From contig VWYX01000219.1 in assembly GCA_013396525.1 (NCBI GenBank), forward strand, positions 620,001-684,000: a stretch of 64,000 bases of DNA. The letters run 5' to 3'. Under the pieces are notes generated by a model that did not search any database, was not told the origin of the DNA, and saw only the letters and a list, made by a program, of their open reading frames with translations. The stretch is from Chaetorhynchus papuensis. Its lineage: Eukaryota; Chordata; Aves; Passeriformes; Rhipiduridae. The position numbers and the translations under genes are program-made. Shown here piece after piece: positions 1-14,100 of the stretch. Each line of letters starts with the position of its first letter. The stretch's first letter is position 1.

Positions 1-269
1 AAGGAAACAGTTTTGGCTTTCCGGAGCACTTGCCCTGTGCACTTTGAGGCCTCCAACCCTGCAGTGTGATTCTGGAGCAGGAAGCAAGAGGATAACTGGA
101 AGGTACTGGAAAAACGCCGGAGATTTACACACGCAGGTGAGCAGCAAAGATGGTCTTGCAGTAAATTCAGCTGGATTCCGGAAACACAAGCACTTCACAC
201 CCGCATGATTCATACCGGCAGAGAAAGGGAGTTTGGCTTCGGGACTGATGACGGCAATTCCTGGAAACA

Positions 270-460
270 TTTTTCCAGGCTGCGCGCCTGGACCGGGGCA
301 GGCGCGGAGCAGCGGAGCCGCTGCTGCCGCCCTCTCCTGGCAGCCACAAAGGTGACGGGTTCTCATCCAACACATTCTTCCCAGCAGCACAAACTCTCCA
401 GACAAACCCCGCTTGAATGACAAATCCGAGCTCTGTCCCCGAACTCGCTCAGTTGTTGCC
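270..460. other. Small CpG-rich patch at the left edge
   Basis: This roughly 190-bp stretch contains more CpG (for example GGCGCGGAGCAGCGGAGCCG) than the surrounding AT-richer DNA. It has no recognisable coding frame. It may be an old exon, a conserved UTR block or a minor regulatory island. Confidence 0.2.
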
Positions 461-3400
461 TGAACACAATTACTATTTTAAGCAAGAGATTACTCTCTGT
501 TCAGCCTTGTTTGCTCTTCCTTGGTTCCATATTCAAGTATTAGGCTGAACTCCAGAAACCTTCCAGCAAGAGGCTCAGGGTGACAATCCTGCTCAAGGGA
601 ACAGAGGCAGCTTTCCATCATAAAATTCCAAAGACAACAGAGGAGTGGGGTGGCACAGAGGGGCTGGCAGAAGTCACAGATGGGAGGCTCCCTGTGACAC
701 CTGGCTTACACTCGTGCTGCTGTGGGAGCAGGAATTTCTGCTGAAGAGCTGTTGTGACTACAAACAGGTATTTTTGACACCATCACTGCCAGAACCACCA
801 CTTACCTGCTCAGCTCGTCCACGAGTGCTCCAGGTAAAGCATAAATGAGATGGCAATTCAGAGCTTCACCTGTGAGCTCAGCAGTGCCCACAGGCAAGAG
901 GCAGCTCTGCAGTGAGAGGCAGAAGGTGGCTGGGAACACTTGGAAATCCTTCAGCAACTGGAGGAGAGCAAAGGTTTCCAGTGCTGCTGCAGCACATTAA
1001 GTACAAGCTCTGGGAGCAGCCCTCTGCCCCAGCCCACACCAGTGCAAGGACTGGAGGCAGCCAAGGTTACACTGAAAATGAAGGTTATAACCAGAACCAA
1101 AGCACAAAGGCACAGCTCCTACTCCTCTCTGCATGTACCAGAGTTGCAGGGGGGTAGAAAACAGCTGACACAGGAATAAGTAGTAGACCGAACTGAAGGT
1201 AAGCCCCTAAATAAGATTTCCTGCATTTTGAGCAGCAGGTTCCTGGGGAGATCCTTCTACTTGGAAAGGTGTGGGAACATAACTTGCAGCTAATAAGCTG
1301 CTGAGGAAGCTGTGAAACAGAAATACAGATGAGATCATTAGGAGTCACTTTAGAAGGTCAAGCTGTGGATCAACCATCAGCAAGGAGTGTAGGGTGCTCT
1401 GTGTATAAATCCAACACCCTGAAGTCACTTGCAACGCAGCAGCCAAGACTAGGGCTGGTTACAGAAGGTCCAGAAACTGTTCCCTGTGTGGTGGGCAGTG
1501 GGCAGGAGAGCTGGGCGCTCCCTGTGCAGCACCTCAGCCACAGCCTGAGAGCCTTTGGTAGAAGACAGGCAGGGGAGGGAACTGGGCACTCAGATGGGAA
1601 GGGAGAACAGGTCCCAAAGGGACACAGTGCCAGCAGCCTGCCCCGAGCTCCAAGGGCACAGCCTGGCAGCCCTGGAGGGCACCACTTGTGTTTCTGTGCC
1701 TCGTGACCCAGGGGTGCCTTGTGGGGACAGGCAGATGATGCAGGAATGGATCCTGCACGTGACCCACCTTCAGGAGATCCCCCAGCAGCCCAGGCACCTC
1801 CTTCCTGCAGCCGCTGTTGGTTTCCATGGAACATCCCCAAGGCACAGCACAGACCCACGCTGGACTCCTCTGGCTCAGAGCATCTCCCAAACCACACCAT
1901 CCTGTGGCCACCTGGAGCACCCTGCACCACCAAACCAGTTCAGTCACACCCTTTCTGCCCCAAGCTCAAGGACACTTGTTTTGAAGCAACTTCTGAAGTC
2001 TAATCCTCAACATAGTAAAAACCAGTCTTTTAATAGCTTTACGAGCTCATAAAGACAAATATCTTCTCCCAAGAATAAACAGGCAGAACATTCCACTCCT
2101 AACTCTGAAAAGAAGGACTTGCTGTAGCTGAAGGGAGAGGGGAGACAAAGCAACTGTCCAGATGATAAAAAAAATCCCACAACAAAAAATTCTTATGCTC
2201 TTTACTCGTTTGGGGTGCAGTTGTCGACAGCAGCTTGCAAGGGTGGGAGAGGAAAAACCAGCACCTTCCACAGACATTTCATCAGCATGATCCGGCCTTT
2301 CGTGATTTAGCAGTGGCTGTGACCACCTCTCTCCCCTAAAAATGGTATTTCTCACTGCAGTCTGCTTCTACTGAGCAAAATTGAAGCTTTAAGGGAAAGC
2401 TACTTTTGGTAAAAATCCCAAAACACTTGTCCTAATTAACTCTTCCTGCCTTAACACCACACAGGTTCCCAAGATGCCAGTCAGTCCTGGGAAGAGTGGC
2501 AAGAAATTTGGTATTAGTAACTGAGTAAACTTCCTCCCAGGTCTGTAAGGATAATGAGATACCAGGCTGGAGCTAGAAACCACAGGGATTTAATTTCTCT
2601 CCTCAAAGAGTTCTAACAAATACTTAAATATTACTGTAACCACCCCAAACCTTACACTTCGTACACTTGAGCAAAAATACAAGCTATACTTTGCATTTTA
2701 GAGCAGCCTCTCCCTGGGGAAAGAGCCATGTTTTCCCTTTTATCTTCAGTGCTGGATTACTTAAATTGCTGAATTGAAGAGATGAGATACTCTGGTTCTG
2801 AGCAGGGAGTTGTGCTGATCCTGGGAAGGCAATTCCAAGTTAATACATGGAGTTTAGCCTCTCCCTAGGGCACAAGCACTCACTGGCACTGAAGAGACAA
2901 AGCCACCTGCAGAACCAACTGCTTCAGCTCTGCTCTTCTGGAGCAACATCTGTGCAGCCCAGTTATGAAAGGGGCATCTCACAGGAACACCTGGGCCCCA
3001 AAAGGGCCAGTTTGCCCCACGGAGCTCACCAAAGAGATCCCCTAGAGCTGCTGCTGTTGCTGAGAGCTTTTCAGATTACTTAGTGATCACACCTGGGCAC
3101 CTTCTACCAGAGCATACTGGATTTGCAATTGGCCTGCCCTTGTTTTCAGAGATGCAGAACACTGGCAATACATGTCACCTGGAAGGGCTCAGCAACTCCA
3201 GGGACAAAGAGTCAGCCATTCCCAAAGACTTGATGCAGCTCAAGTGCTGCATTTCCAATTATTAATAGAAAGGACAAAAAATGCTCCATGAAGTGTTTTG
3301 AGCTGTGCACTGCCAGTGGAATTGGCATTAAAAGTTTACACAAGAAACAATCAAGAGTTGCCACAAAAATCTGCCAGACGTGACCTTTTGAAGGGAGGGA

Positions 3401-3952
3401 ATGTGAGGAAAGGTTAATGGCATTCCTGAGGATTGGAGCCCGAGTTCTGGCAGCACTGGTTGCCACGGGACAGCAGTGCTGTGTGACAGGGACACTGGTG
3501 ACCCTCCTGAGGTTCTGCAGTGCTCCCACACAGGGGCCTGGCCCTGGGAAAGCAGCAGGCACAGTCCCCGTGGCTATTTATTATCAGCTGCTACACAGCA
3601 CTGAGGAATCTCTAACAGGTGCTCCCATCTCAACAGGCCCAATTATCTTTCCTTGCTGAGCTTAAAATACATAAGCAAACTCCAGCTGTGCCTCCCCTCC
3701 CACTTCCCATCAGTGCTAATGCCCCAGCCAGCCCCGGGAATGCCACAGATGAACGAGTTCCAAGTTTCACAAAGGTTAATGTGTCACCAGCCTGAGCTCC
3801 TGGACACACTCAGGAAGGATGACTCCAACCAGGAGTGGAGAAGTGGGAGACACCTAAAGGTTACACACTGAGATTTCATGGTGTGACAGCTGCACTTCGT
3901 ACAGTCCACGCTGTCATTTGTTCAAAAAGCAACTCTCACAGAAAAAAAAAAT

Positions 3953-3958
3953 AATAAA
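3953..3958 (+). terminator. Candidate plus-strand polyadenylation signal (AATAAA)
   Basis: AATAAA lies inside an A-rich run (3941-3966). It may mark the 3' end of a convergent plus-strand gene lying left of the window. In mammals AMZ1 is the convergent neighbour of GNA12, but no AMZ1 coding exon is visible here. The A-rich context could also produce the motif by chance. Confidence 0.2.
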
Positions 3959-4004
3959 GAAAAAACATCACTTCAGACTCTTGTTGAAAGATGAAACCCA
4001 TGAA

Positions 4005-7000
4005 GAACAGTATAACAAGTCAAGTTTTAATAGATTTATAAAATTCATATATACAAAACAGTAAACTAAGTCACCAAAGCTATAAAATACACTTTTTACA
4101 CATCACAATATAATTTTATCTAGTACACAGTTTTCATAAGTTGAAACTATTACAGCAAGTAGCTGCTTCTATCACAGATGCTGTTTTGGTGCTAGAAAGA
4201 CACTTATGTGAGCAGTCTGGGACTGTGCTTTTACTTTATGCATTTTCCACCTTCTTTTAGTTTGTCACTGTTTTTAAAGTACTTTCCTGTGAATTGTTAA
4301 GAAAATTAAGGCTAAACTCAGGCCTTTCTTGCCCAATGTAGTGAACTGGTTTAAAAAAAGACTGATATTGCATAGTATGTGTGTTAATGCATAGGCACCA
4401 GAGAGCAAGTACATTGCAGAATAAAAGGTATAACATCACTTGGCTTCCTAAGCTACGTGGTCATGTCACAGACAACCAACCTGGTGTTCTGTCAGTTTGC
4501 TTTCGCACATTTTTGATTCACAAACAACTCAACTCCTCACTAGAGCAAGAAACACCAGCACTGCTGTTCAGTGGAGTCTCCAGAAATACTTTTGAATCTG
4601 TATCATCAATTCAAGCCCGTTCCACATTCCAGACAACACAACCTGGAGGAACACTCCCTGTCCTACAGAGGGTTAATGGCTTCAATGCAAACGGGAGTTT
4701 GAACACACCTCTCCAAACCTAAGTCCACCAACCACCTTCCCCAGTCTCGTGAGCTCCCAACAGATCCTTTCTCCCCCACATCCCCCTGCTCCCTGCTATC
4801 TCCTCTCGGCCTTTGTGCCCAACCACCTGCACAAGAGATTGATGGGAAGTAACAGAGCAATTGTGCTACTCAAAACCTGTCACTTCCCTCAGAAGATGCT
4901 CTCTGAGGTGCTAAAAAATGTTGCTCTCCGTCAGTTGTAGTTTTTATTCAAACAATGGAAACAGCCTCTTACCTTCTCATGCTCTGGTATCTTGAAGAAA
5001 GTTTAAGTAGCTGTCAGGAAGGAGTAAGATGCACTGGCCAGAGATCTGCATACTGTATTTTAGTCAAAATTGAGTTTTGGCACCCAGTGATGAACAGATG
5101 AAGAGAGATTTACAATGGCAGGGCCAGCCTTGCCAGCCTGCTGCTCTTAATTCACAGCCAATGGCTCTCTGGAGTCACTCAAAGCTTTTGGGTCAGTGCA
5201 GATGGCATTTCACTTCAATACAGTCTTCAAGCACCATCAGCTTTTGGGATCTGTTTAGAAACCAGCTCCCCTCTCCTGCTCCCCTCCAACATACTTTGGC
5301 TTTTTTTTTTTTTTTTCTTACCAGAATGCCCACCTTGGAAGTCAGTGCTGCTCTTTTTTCCCCCTCTGACTATTTTCACACCAGACAGAAGATACGACCT
5401 TCAGTCACAGGCCAAGAGCTGTGCAGTGACAGCTCCTCCAGCCAGGCACAAAACCACCGGCACTGACAATCTAGTACCTCCACACTCCCCACCCAGTAAG
5501 AACACAAGCATATCAACACACAGACAAACTTCAACACCGCTTTCCAAATGCCATTAGAAAGATAAAAACGTCAAGGATCGAGCTAAACTGCCCAACCACC
5601 AAGATGAGCAAAGAGGCAGCATCACCTGGTTAGCAGAGAGGCAGTTTCAGCTCCAAATCTCCTGGCTTTACTCATTTCCATCTATGTAAAAAAAGATTAG
5701 TGTTAAAACAAAGAAGTGCCCACGTCACAGCACAAAGCAGAGATCACCCCAGCTAATTACAAAACAGGTATTATTAAAAAGCACTAGGTCTTGCATTACC
5801 AATTATTCCTCGCTAGGCTAGACAGTCCTCACCTAGAACTGTGTGGAGTCAGCATTAACTCGGGCCAAGTCTGGCCCACACCATGCCAGTCTTCCTGATC
5901 CATAATGGATGCTCCCTAAAAAACTGTTAAAAGCTCATTTACAGAAGCAGGCACAGATGTTTTATAGTTGCTACTGAAACACCCCACCCACCACTTTGTG
6001 TTACAGAATTAAAGAGTATGAGGTAAAGAGTTGGCAGTGCTATGTTAAACCCCTGACTACACCACGTGATTTTATACTAGAAAGAGAATATAGAAAAGAG
6101 GCTGCTACTAAACTTACAGTTCTCATCATGAGATCAGTGTTTGGTTTACATGACAAACTGCACTGTGTGGAGGTGTTGCTGCATATCGTGTTTGTCTCTC
6201 AAGCTGGCACACATCATTCACCAATCCAGCAGGTACTCCTGAAAATTTGATGACAGAAGCCAACCTAAGTCAGGTGTCAAAACTTACTGCTTGACAATCA
6301 GAGGGGCCTTTCAGAGAAATCCTGTAGGTCCGTGCACAGAAGGATTTTTTTTCCCCAGAAATAAAGAAGTACACACATAGAAAAGACTCCAAAACATAAG
6401 TTAATATAAGTTAAAACATAGTTAATACAAAGACAGCCATCTAAAGGCAGCAGAGGACTTGTTTTCTAGAATGCTGTTCTGTGGAAGGCAGCTGTCTGGT
6501 TTCTTCAGTGGTACCACGTCTGTTCTTTTAACTGCTTTAATTCTACGTTTCTTTGCAGATCACAGTAACCAGGATGGGTGAATTCTCAGAGGGAATGAGG
6601 AATGGGGATGGGGGGGGAGGGCAACACACAGACAGGATGGGAAACACTCCAAATGCACCATTTTTCACACCAAATGCCACTTTAGCTGTCCTAAGGGAAT
6701 GATATTTTTGTCTCCAGTGCCATGTACGAGTGAACTCTTCCTACTCCATTTCCCTACAGTTTCTTTGCCATTACTTTCTCTGCCTGCAGTGCAGCTTTAC
6801 CTGCCTCAGAAGGCCTGGGGATGGTCATCTTCAGGAGCTTCTTCATTCTTGTGCCACGCCTAGTTCTAGGTTTCACAGAGCAGCAATTAAAAAAATTAAA
6901 TATATTATCAAGTTTATAAGTCAAATAATCTATGCTGCTGTATTAAATAAAATAAGATCCATTCTTTGCATGAAACTGAAAGCATCTTCGAGTTGTAAAA

Positions 7001-10000
7001 TTGAGTGGCCAGTAATTTCAATTCCATAACCACCATTAATTAATTTTCAACATTAGGAACGATTTAATTCCTTCGAAGTGACAAGTGCCTATTGAATATG
7101 TCACTTCCAGAAAACCACTCTTCCTTTTTAACTCCACCAAGGCACCTTGCAATGCATCTAAGGATCGTTCAGAGACTGACAGCACTGCAAGCTGCAGGAA
7201 TGGCACTGACTGACACACTCTGTTGGCTTAACACTTGTTTTTGAGGACAACAAACACAAAGTAGTGTTGGATAAATGACTCCCATTTAATTTTTCTACTT
7301 AAGCTCTAAGATTACGTCAGTCTCTGCCCCACGCACAGGCTGCAAGAGCTTCCTCTCTTTGTCCTGGGGACAGACAACCCCTTTGCAACACTCTGTCACT
7401 GACCCCGGCTGTCAGAGCAGGGACAGCAAAAAGCTGCTTTTTTCTTTAAAAAAAAAAAAGTACTTGTTCAAGGTCTCCATCTGATGATCATCCTGCCTGT
7501 GACCCATTTCCTGACCAGCCAAATGAACAATAAACCTATAAAGCTAACAAAAAAAGATGTTCTCTCCAGCTGTGTTTACCTGCAAAGTTCTCCAGGATGT
7601 CACTTAAAATAAAGTTTTCTATTTGTTTCTGGTGAAAGGACTAAGCAACCGACCAGGCCTGTCCTGAGATGTGTGAACAACCTCATCTACCTAAGCTCTG
7701 CTTTAGTAATTCACTGATTTACCACAACATGACTTCCTGGCTTTTATTATACTACAACTTATCTTGGAAAAAAAAAACCCCAAAACCACTCAGCTGTGGC
7801 AAGAAGAGAAGCGTATTTTGCAGAGAAAGCTGACACTTCAAGAAGACCCCCACATCCTTTTCACTCACAGGCCAGCTCCTTTGCAAACTTGGGAAGTGCT
7901 TGACTTTTGCAGGGAGTTTCCTGACCTGGGGTTCCTGGTGTGATCCATCATTATCCAAACGTGACAGAGCTCTGGGCCCACAGAGCCAAACCACTGATTT
8001 TCATCTGCAGGCTGCAGCCCCACACTCAGGCCCATTTCATCAATGAAAACAAGAAAGGCAAGAATGGGCCCAAGGTGAGGAAACTGGTTCCCTAAAACTG
8101 ATTTAGTGTGCAAAACTGCCCTATCATACAAAAAAAAAAAGCAGCTTGAGAGCTCGGTGTGAGATCTCTCATGCTGCTTCTTTTCCAGGTGCAGATTTTA
8201 AGTTAGTTAAAATATAAGTTGCATCATTAGCTCTGTTGAGAGTTTTAAATCCGTAAGGTGACTAAGGATACAAAACCATGGATGAGTATCAAGAGAAAAA
8301 CAGAACAGGAAATTCCATGCTATGCCTCCCAGGTAAAACTACAGTAGATTCAGACACCAAACTGAGGTAATTCTTGAGAAAAAATACAGTTGAAAGGGAA
8401 TGTTTAACTAATTTGAGAAAACAAGCATAATATTAACCCATCTGGAAAATTCAGTGAAAAGAATAAAGCTCACAGCAAACTAAAACTAAAGTCAAGTCAA
8501 CCTAGAAGCCAGGTGAGCCCACAACTGCCTCCTCTTTCCCAGTGTCTTGTGTGAAGTGAAAACCACTACCAAGAACTCAGAAAACATCTGAAAGCTTTGA
8601 AAGCAGCCTTAGACTTCAGCCAGACAAATGGGCTTAGAGAAACCAACCTTATGTGATGAGTAAACTTGTTTGCATCACGCCGTGGTGAAACATTTTCCTT
8701 TTCAAATGTAATAATCTTAAGATTTTTCCCTCCATCTGAATATTAGTCACAAAACATTCTTCGCCTTCAAGGTTAAAAATTAATAAATATTTAAAAGACA
8801 GAGTTGGTCCTGGCAAAATAAGACTTGTTACAAGGAAGCTAATTCCTGTTTAAGTTTGCTCAAATTTAAGTTAGATTTTCCCATCTGCAACTTCTCAGTT
8901 GCTTCTTACCTCGATTCTGTGCCTGTTACAGGCATGGAAACAGCCACAGCTTTTCCACTCTGAAGCCTGCACAAAGAAAGCCAGGAGGCTGCTGCATCAG
9001 GAAACTACACAAAAATACTGATATGAACATCTGCAAGCTTCAGAGGGGAAGAAAGATTCCAGATTTTATCCAAATTAACATGAAAGGACAACGGAACAGG
9101 ACTTTTCTTTGACCACATTTCCCATGGGATTACCAGCTGAAGTAAAACTTTGCTTGTTTTGACATGCCATTACAGGCTCAAAGGGAATAAGAACTCCAGG
9201 GAATCTGCTGACTTTTTATGGGTACAAACAGCCCTTCAGGTTTTATTCTTGGACAAAAACTATGACAAAAATTGCACAGTAAACTATGTGTGAGTTACCT
9301 AAAGGATAGCACTACAATATCTTCAGTTTGTCCTTGTACCCCACTGTAGTAGAAAAGATTTAATGTCTGTACACAGAAAAGGCACCTGGCAGAGATTGAG
9401 AGCACAAGGAAATTCGGGGTTCACCTCCAAATTATTCACAGCCTCTTGCCCTTTTACACATGAACCACTGCCCAAAAGGGGCGACTCCAAACCTGACCAT
9501 GCTCCGAGTTCCATGTGCATCCCTATAGGCTGAAGATCCCATTAAGACACAGATTAAAGGCTAATTTTACAGCAAGGTCTTGCTGTCCAAATACAGCAGT
9601 GCAGCTGGAAAGCTGGGATCTCCAGGGTGTTCAGTCTTCCTACAAGGTCAGCTGTTGGGAACTAATCAAGCAGCTGCTGTGCTACCAAAACCTTTGCTTA
9701 ACAGTTTAATCAGCTTTCCAACTTCTGAGTACAGATGAAGCCCTGTCACGTGAGACACTGAACCTTCCCAAACGCTGCCCACTGTGGCTGTGAGGGGACA
9801 GTGCTGGCTTGCCATGGAGCACATCTCCCCCGAGCACCCACTGTGCAGATGCATGGCTGGGTGCTCCAGCACAGGCTGCTGCACCAAGGAAATCGGCTTT
9901 CCCCTGATGTAACACCCTCCACGCATAGTGCAAAATAAACCCTTCTCCGTATCGGCGAGGCCTTAACTCCCCATCCCATTTACTCCAGCATGAGTTTCCT

Positions 10001-10609
10001 TACACAGTTTTAGACTTCTGCCTCAGGAGACTCATGCAAAACCTCCAGACAAGAGCTGTGCATCCACCTTGGGAGGTGGATTCTAGACCCTCAGCAAAGC
10101 TGAACACGCACACAAGACCTGGTTATATTCCTAAGGGTTAAGAATGGAACTTCCATTAACATTCTCCAATACAGCTGCCAATCTCATCACGTTTAGATTA
10201 GTTTGATCGATTCAGCACCTCCAAACTACAAAAAAAAAGGCAGTTTGTACAACTAGTGTCTCTGAAAAATGAGCGTATTCATTCGAAACGTGTCTTCCAT
10301 CCATGGTTTGTCAGAGATTTCTGTTCTCAAAGAAGGCAGACGGTGGTTGTGTCATTCAGCGTTCCAAACTCGGTACAGAACCTACCACGGCCAGGTTTCA
10401 GTAGTGTTTCTAGTCCAAATGATTCAGTAGCTAACATCAACATGACTCCTCCGGCCTATAGCTCCTCTGTTTGGACTGGCTAGTGTACAGCATTCCTGAG
10501 CCAAGGAATTCGCATGGGTCCTACGCCGCATGCAAGGGCCAGAAAGAAAGGATAAAAACTTTGATCGAACCCTCCGGCGGAATTTCAACAGAGCAGGGGC
10601 TGCTCTCCT
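4005..10609 (-). other. GNA12: Probable GNA12 3' UTR and downstream DNA, extent uncertain
   Basis: No coding exon is visible in these 6.6 kb. The first 400 bp after the stop (about 10200-10609) are complex, non-repetitive and relatively rich in CpG, as in a conserved 3' UTR. Minus-strand AATAAA-type signals occur at 9242-9247, 7743-7748 and 4943-4948, and an ATTAAA at 4026-4031 ends an AT-rich UTR-like stretch. The true 3' end could be any of these, so transcription as far as 4.0 kb is an inference. The region also contains a run of about 16 T near 5299. Confidence 0.45.
4026..4031 (-). terminator. Candidate distal GNA12 polyadenylation signal (ATTAAA)
   Basis: The minus strand reads AAATCTATTAAAACTTG, then a T-rich downstream stretch around 4015-3950. 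The preceding 300 bp are AT-rich and UTR-like. Alternatives nearer the stop codon are at 4943-4948, 7743-7748 and 9242-9247. Confidence 0.35.
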
Positions 10610-11179
10610 TCACTGCAGCATGATATCCTTGAGGTTCTCCTGCAGGATGGTGTCCTTGACGGCGTGGAACACGAAGCGGATGTTCTCCGTGTCGATGGCC
10701 GTGGTGAAGTGGTGGAAGAGGGGCTTGCTGCGGTTCCGCCGCTTCCTGTCGAAGCACTGCACCAGGTAACGCTGCACGTCCTCCAGCCGGTGAGGGTCGC
10801 CCTTGAAGTCCGAGAAATACTTCTTAATGCTGACAGCCTTTACCTTCTCGATGAGAAGATCCATCTTGTTGAGGAATAGGATGATGGAAACGTTAAAGAA
10901 AAGCTTGTTATTGACTATTGTCTCAAAGATGTTCATGGACTCCACGAGTCTGTTTGTGCGCCTGTCTTCCATGAGGACCTGGTCGTATTCACTGGAGGAG
11001 ACCATGAACAAAATTGAAGTTATTCCATCAAAGCACTGGAACCATTTTTGACGCTGAGATCTCTGTCCCCCTACATCCACCATCTTGAAAGGAATTTTTT
11101 TAATGATGAAATCATGCTCTACTATCCCCTTCGTGGCTTTTCTGGCCAGCAAAATATCTTGTTTGCTGGGGAAATAATT
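10610..11179 (-). CDS. GNA12: GNA12 coding exon 4, terminal (residues 197-385 and stop)
   Basis: The acceptor CTTTTGCAG precedes NYFPSKQDILLARK. The exon encodes the rest of the Ras-like GTPase domain: switch I (R209, T212), switch II (D231 to Q235), NKMD at 300-303, the TTAID loop and the receptor-facing C-terminal helix ending KDIMLQ. The stop codon TGA is at 10612-10610. The C-terminal sequence is nearly identical to the mammalian protein as recalled. The plus-strand open frames over this exon are shadows. Confidence 0.98.
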   Translation of the reverse strand, partial: NYFPSKQDILLARKATKGIVEHDFIIKKIPFKMVDVGGQRSQRQKWFQCFDGITSILFMVSSSEYDQVLMEDRRTNRLVESMNIFETIVNNKLFFNVSIILFLNKMDLLIEKVKAVSIKKYFSDFKGDPHRLEDVQRYLVQCFDRKRRNRSKPLFHHFTTAIDTENIRFVFHAVKDTILQENLKDIMLQ

Positions 11180-14100
11180 CTGCAAAAGAAAGGAGAGAAG
11201 CGTCAAAAGAAGTCCTTCGAAACTGCTGGCTAATGCCTGAATACTGAAGTGATGGGTAAAATCACCAGGAGCTGCCTTTTAAAACCATCACATGAAGAAT
11301 GAATATTCAACTTTAAAACACTGGCCTGTTGACCACTGAGCTCAACACTTTGGTAAACAGCTACAGAAGATCCTGAGACATACGAGAACAAAAATAAAGG
11401 ACTAATTCACTCCTTCACATTTTTATCCTTCAAGTCTCTTCATTTAAGGCTGAAGTGTATTTTTTTCGTTATGAAATTCTTAGCTACAGTGTTACTGCCA
11501 CTTAGGTACAATAAAGCAGATCAAGTCATCACTGAAAGGAGGGGTTATTTTTAAATCTACTTTTTTCACAGTTCATGACTCTTACAAGGACCATCTTGAA
11601 AGCTTTAATGGAAATTATTCTTCCAGGTTCACACTCCATGACCAGCGAGTACAGCAACAGATTCCACCACACGCTGTGGCCCAACCTACCCCTGCAGAGA
11701 AATTTGTTCTTCAGAACCTCATCACTGTTACTATTTAGGAAAATCAACCCTTTCTCCTCCAAGTCTCCTGACGGATGTTTTCATTACAGGTTTTGAATCC
11801 TACAAATGCCAGGAACGGTTTTTATTTTGCTAAGGTTTCATTCTGCTACCTTAAGTAGCACCAGCCATCAGAGCATCAGGAAAAGTGAATGAGATCCAGA
11901 GACTGCATAGAAGGGCTGATAAAACATGTGCACAAATACAACTTCCATTTGTTGTCTGCCAGAAAAGATTAAGCAAACACCAAGCTTCAGTTTCATAAAG
12001 CTGGAGTTTACTATTTCTAGAGAAAGAACACTGAAATTATTTAATGCATTATTATTTAAAAAACCAACCAAAGAACCCCATTAATCACAGCACACTCAGG
12101 CTTTCCTTGTCTCTTGGAGCTCTCTGGTTCAGAAGAAGGTTTCTTACCAGCTGACCGATCCGATCCAGGTTATCCAGGAAGTATTTCACCGATTCACCCT
12201 GTGGAAAAGGAAAGACAGGGGAACTAAGCTTGTTTCTAGGACAGCAAATCCAGCAGAACCAAGGCCTTCTCACTTTCCAACATGCACTGAGGTCTAACAG
12301 AGCAATATCACCAGGTCTGGAAAAATCAAAGTTCAGTCGAGATTTGAACAAATGCTCCAATCTATCCAGTAAATCTTTACAATAAAAAAGAAGTGTTATT
12401 AAGTCAGTTCTTTGACTTAAAGAATTAGGCTTTTCCCCCCTTGTAAGATAAGTGCAGTTAACTGACACTGACTGGGAGTAAAAATGAAACACATTTATAA
12501 GAAACCAATGTATTTTGTTTGAAATTCATAACAGTGAACAAAAGCCTATCCTAGACTGGCTGGCATATCTTTAGAAAAGTGAAAGATTTAAGTCACCCAC
12601 AATTTACGATGATTTAAGCTAGACTTGCTCGTCACAAACAAATGAAAAAAAGGAACATTCTGAAGGACTTGCTCTTCCGCAGATAGCTTCCCTTCTGGGT
12701 CAAGACTTTTAATAACAGATTTGCTCATCTTGTTCAAAGTCCTTTAGCAGTTATATTGAGAAGAAAATAGGAATGTTTACAGGGAAAAATCATTCTTGTG
12801 TGAAAATTTACTCTTGTGTAAGAGGATTTGGTTTTTTATCAAACAAGCTTGCCCGTGTGTCACACTCAAATCAAGGGCCCCTTTGCATTAGTGGGGACAA
12901 GAAGCCCTGCACATACTTTTAAAGAAGTAACAAAATTGTTTCCATACAGATGCAGACTACCATGGAGTGAAACTCTCCTGCAAACACTTGCCTGGCACGC
13001 AGAAGAAATTCAGTAAGTCGTCTTTGTTGTTCAGGATGTGTCTTACAGTTTTAGCCACATCATGAGAATGATCAAGTGGAAAATCCTGCTGCCTTTTAGT
13101 GATTTTAGGCAGGAAAAGCCATTCTTTATCACAGAGCAGGGCTGTCAGACATGACCAAATGACAGTAGGTGCCCTCACTAAGTCACCAGTTCAGAATGGA
13201 ACTTTCTCCAAGTACTACCCTTGACCCCAGCTGCAATATAAACTCTTCCACCACACATCTACACCACAGGCCTGAGACAGCAGAACAGAATTATTCCCCC
13301 CAGTACAACTCTAAACAGATGCCAACACAACAGTTCATTGTGAGGAATCAGACTGGAGATCAGAGGATTCAGTGCTGGACAAGTACACACTCCCAGCATA
13401 AGGCACGCACAGAAGGAGCTGGAGCTTATTATTTCCTAACATTAAAACTGGAAGTGTCTTTTCATAAAGGAGAGAGAACACATGGATTTGCAAAAGACTA
13501 CCATGTATCAACAAAAGATTTACAATGGATTGCTAGCAGAAAAAAACCACTTTTTTTTGGGGGGGGGGGGGAAGGGGAAGTTTCCAAAGAACAATTGCTC
13601 TAAGAGCTTCCTTACAATCATGAATTTTCATAAGGTGAAAGTAATTTCCTGTATTTTTTGGCACTCTGTGGATCAGAAGAGATATCACAGACTGCATGAA
13701 TAAGAGAAAAGGGCTTCCTGTACAGCATTAGTCATGTTCAGGAGATGGGAGAGCCCAGAAAGAAAGGATCACTGAAGCCACAAAAAAAACCCCCTTCTCT
13801 ATCTATTGTGCTCTGTCCCACACAGTGCCTTCAGATGTGCTAAAATACTGCAAAGGGGCCATTTCTGATAGAGATTCTTCCATTTTTCTACCCAGTTGCT
13901 TTAAGAGTCTCTGCCCATCCATCCACCCGCCCATGCTGGAGCAGGGAGCAGCCGTGTGCCTGTGAAATGCAGGGACACACAGGCAGCATCACCTGATTTA
14001 CAGCTTCTGCCTCCCTTATTTCCCACCCCACACATCCATCCCTCTGACATTCTGCACGTTGATAAGGACGTAAGAAAATAAACTGATTAATGGAGAAAAT

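Larger units (their letters stand above)
1..4004. other. Gene-free flank downstream of GNA12
   Basis: I see no convincing exon. Overlapping open frames of 130-190 codons on both strands at 1370-2052 lie in a moderately GC-rich stretch and resemble no family I know. Positions about 270-460 are locally GC- and CpG-rich. This could be 3' UTR of a convergent gene or plain intergenic DNA. Confidence 0.4.

Noticed and set aside
1370..2052. Frames of 165-187 codons on both strands
   Set aside because: Several overlapping frames are open at once on both strands, which indicates composition and not coding. No splice sites or family similarity support any one of them.
1..4004. Coding exons of AMZ1, the expected convergent neighbour
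   Set aside because: No translated frame resembles the metallopeptidase as I recall it. Its coding part must lie outside the window if synteny holds.
10256..10483. 75-codon plus-strand frame just after the GNA12 stop
   Set aside because: It lies antisense in the GNA12 3' UTR. The complexity and CpG content fit UTR conservation, and no promoter or splice signal supports a gene.
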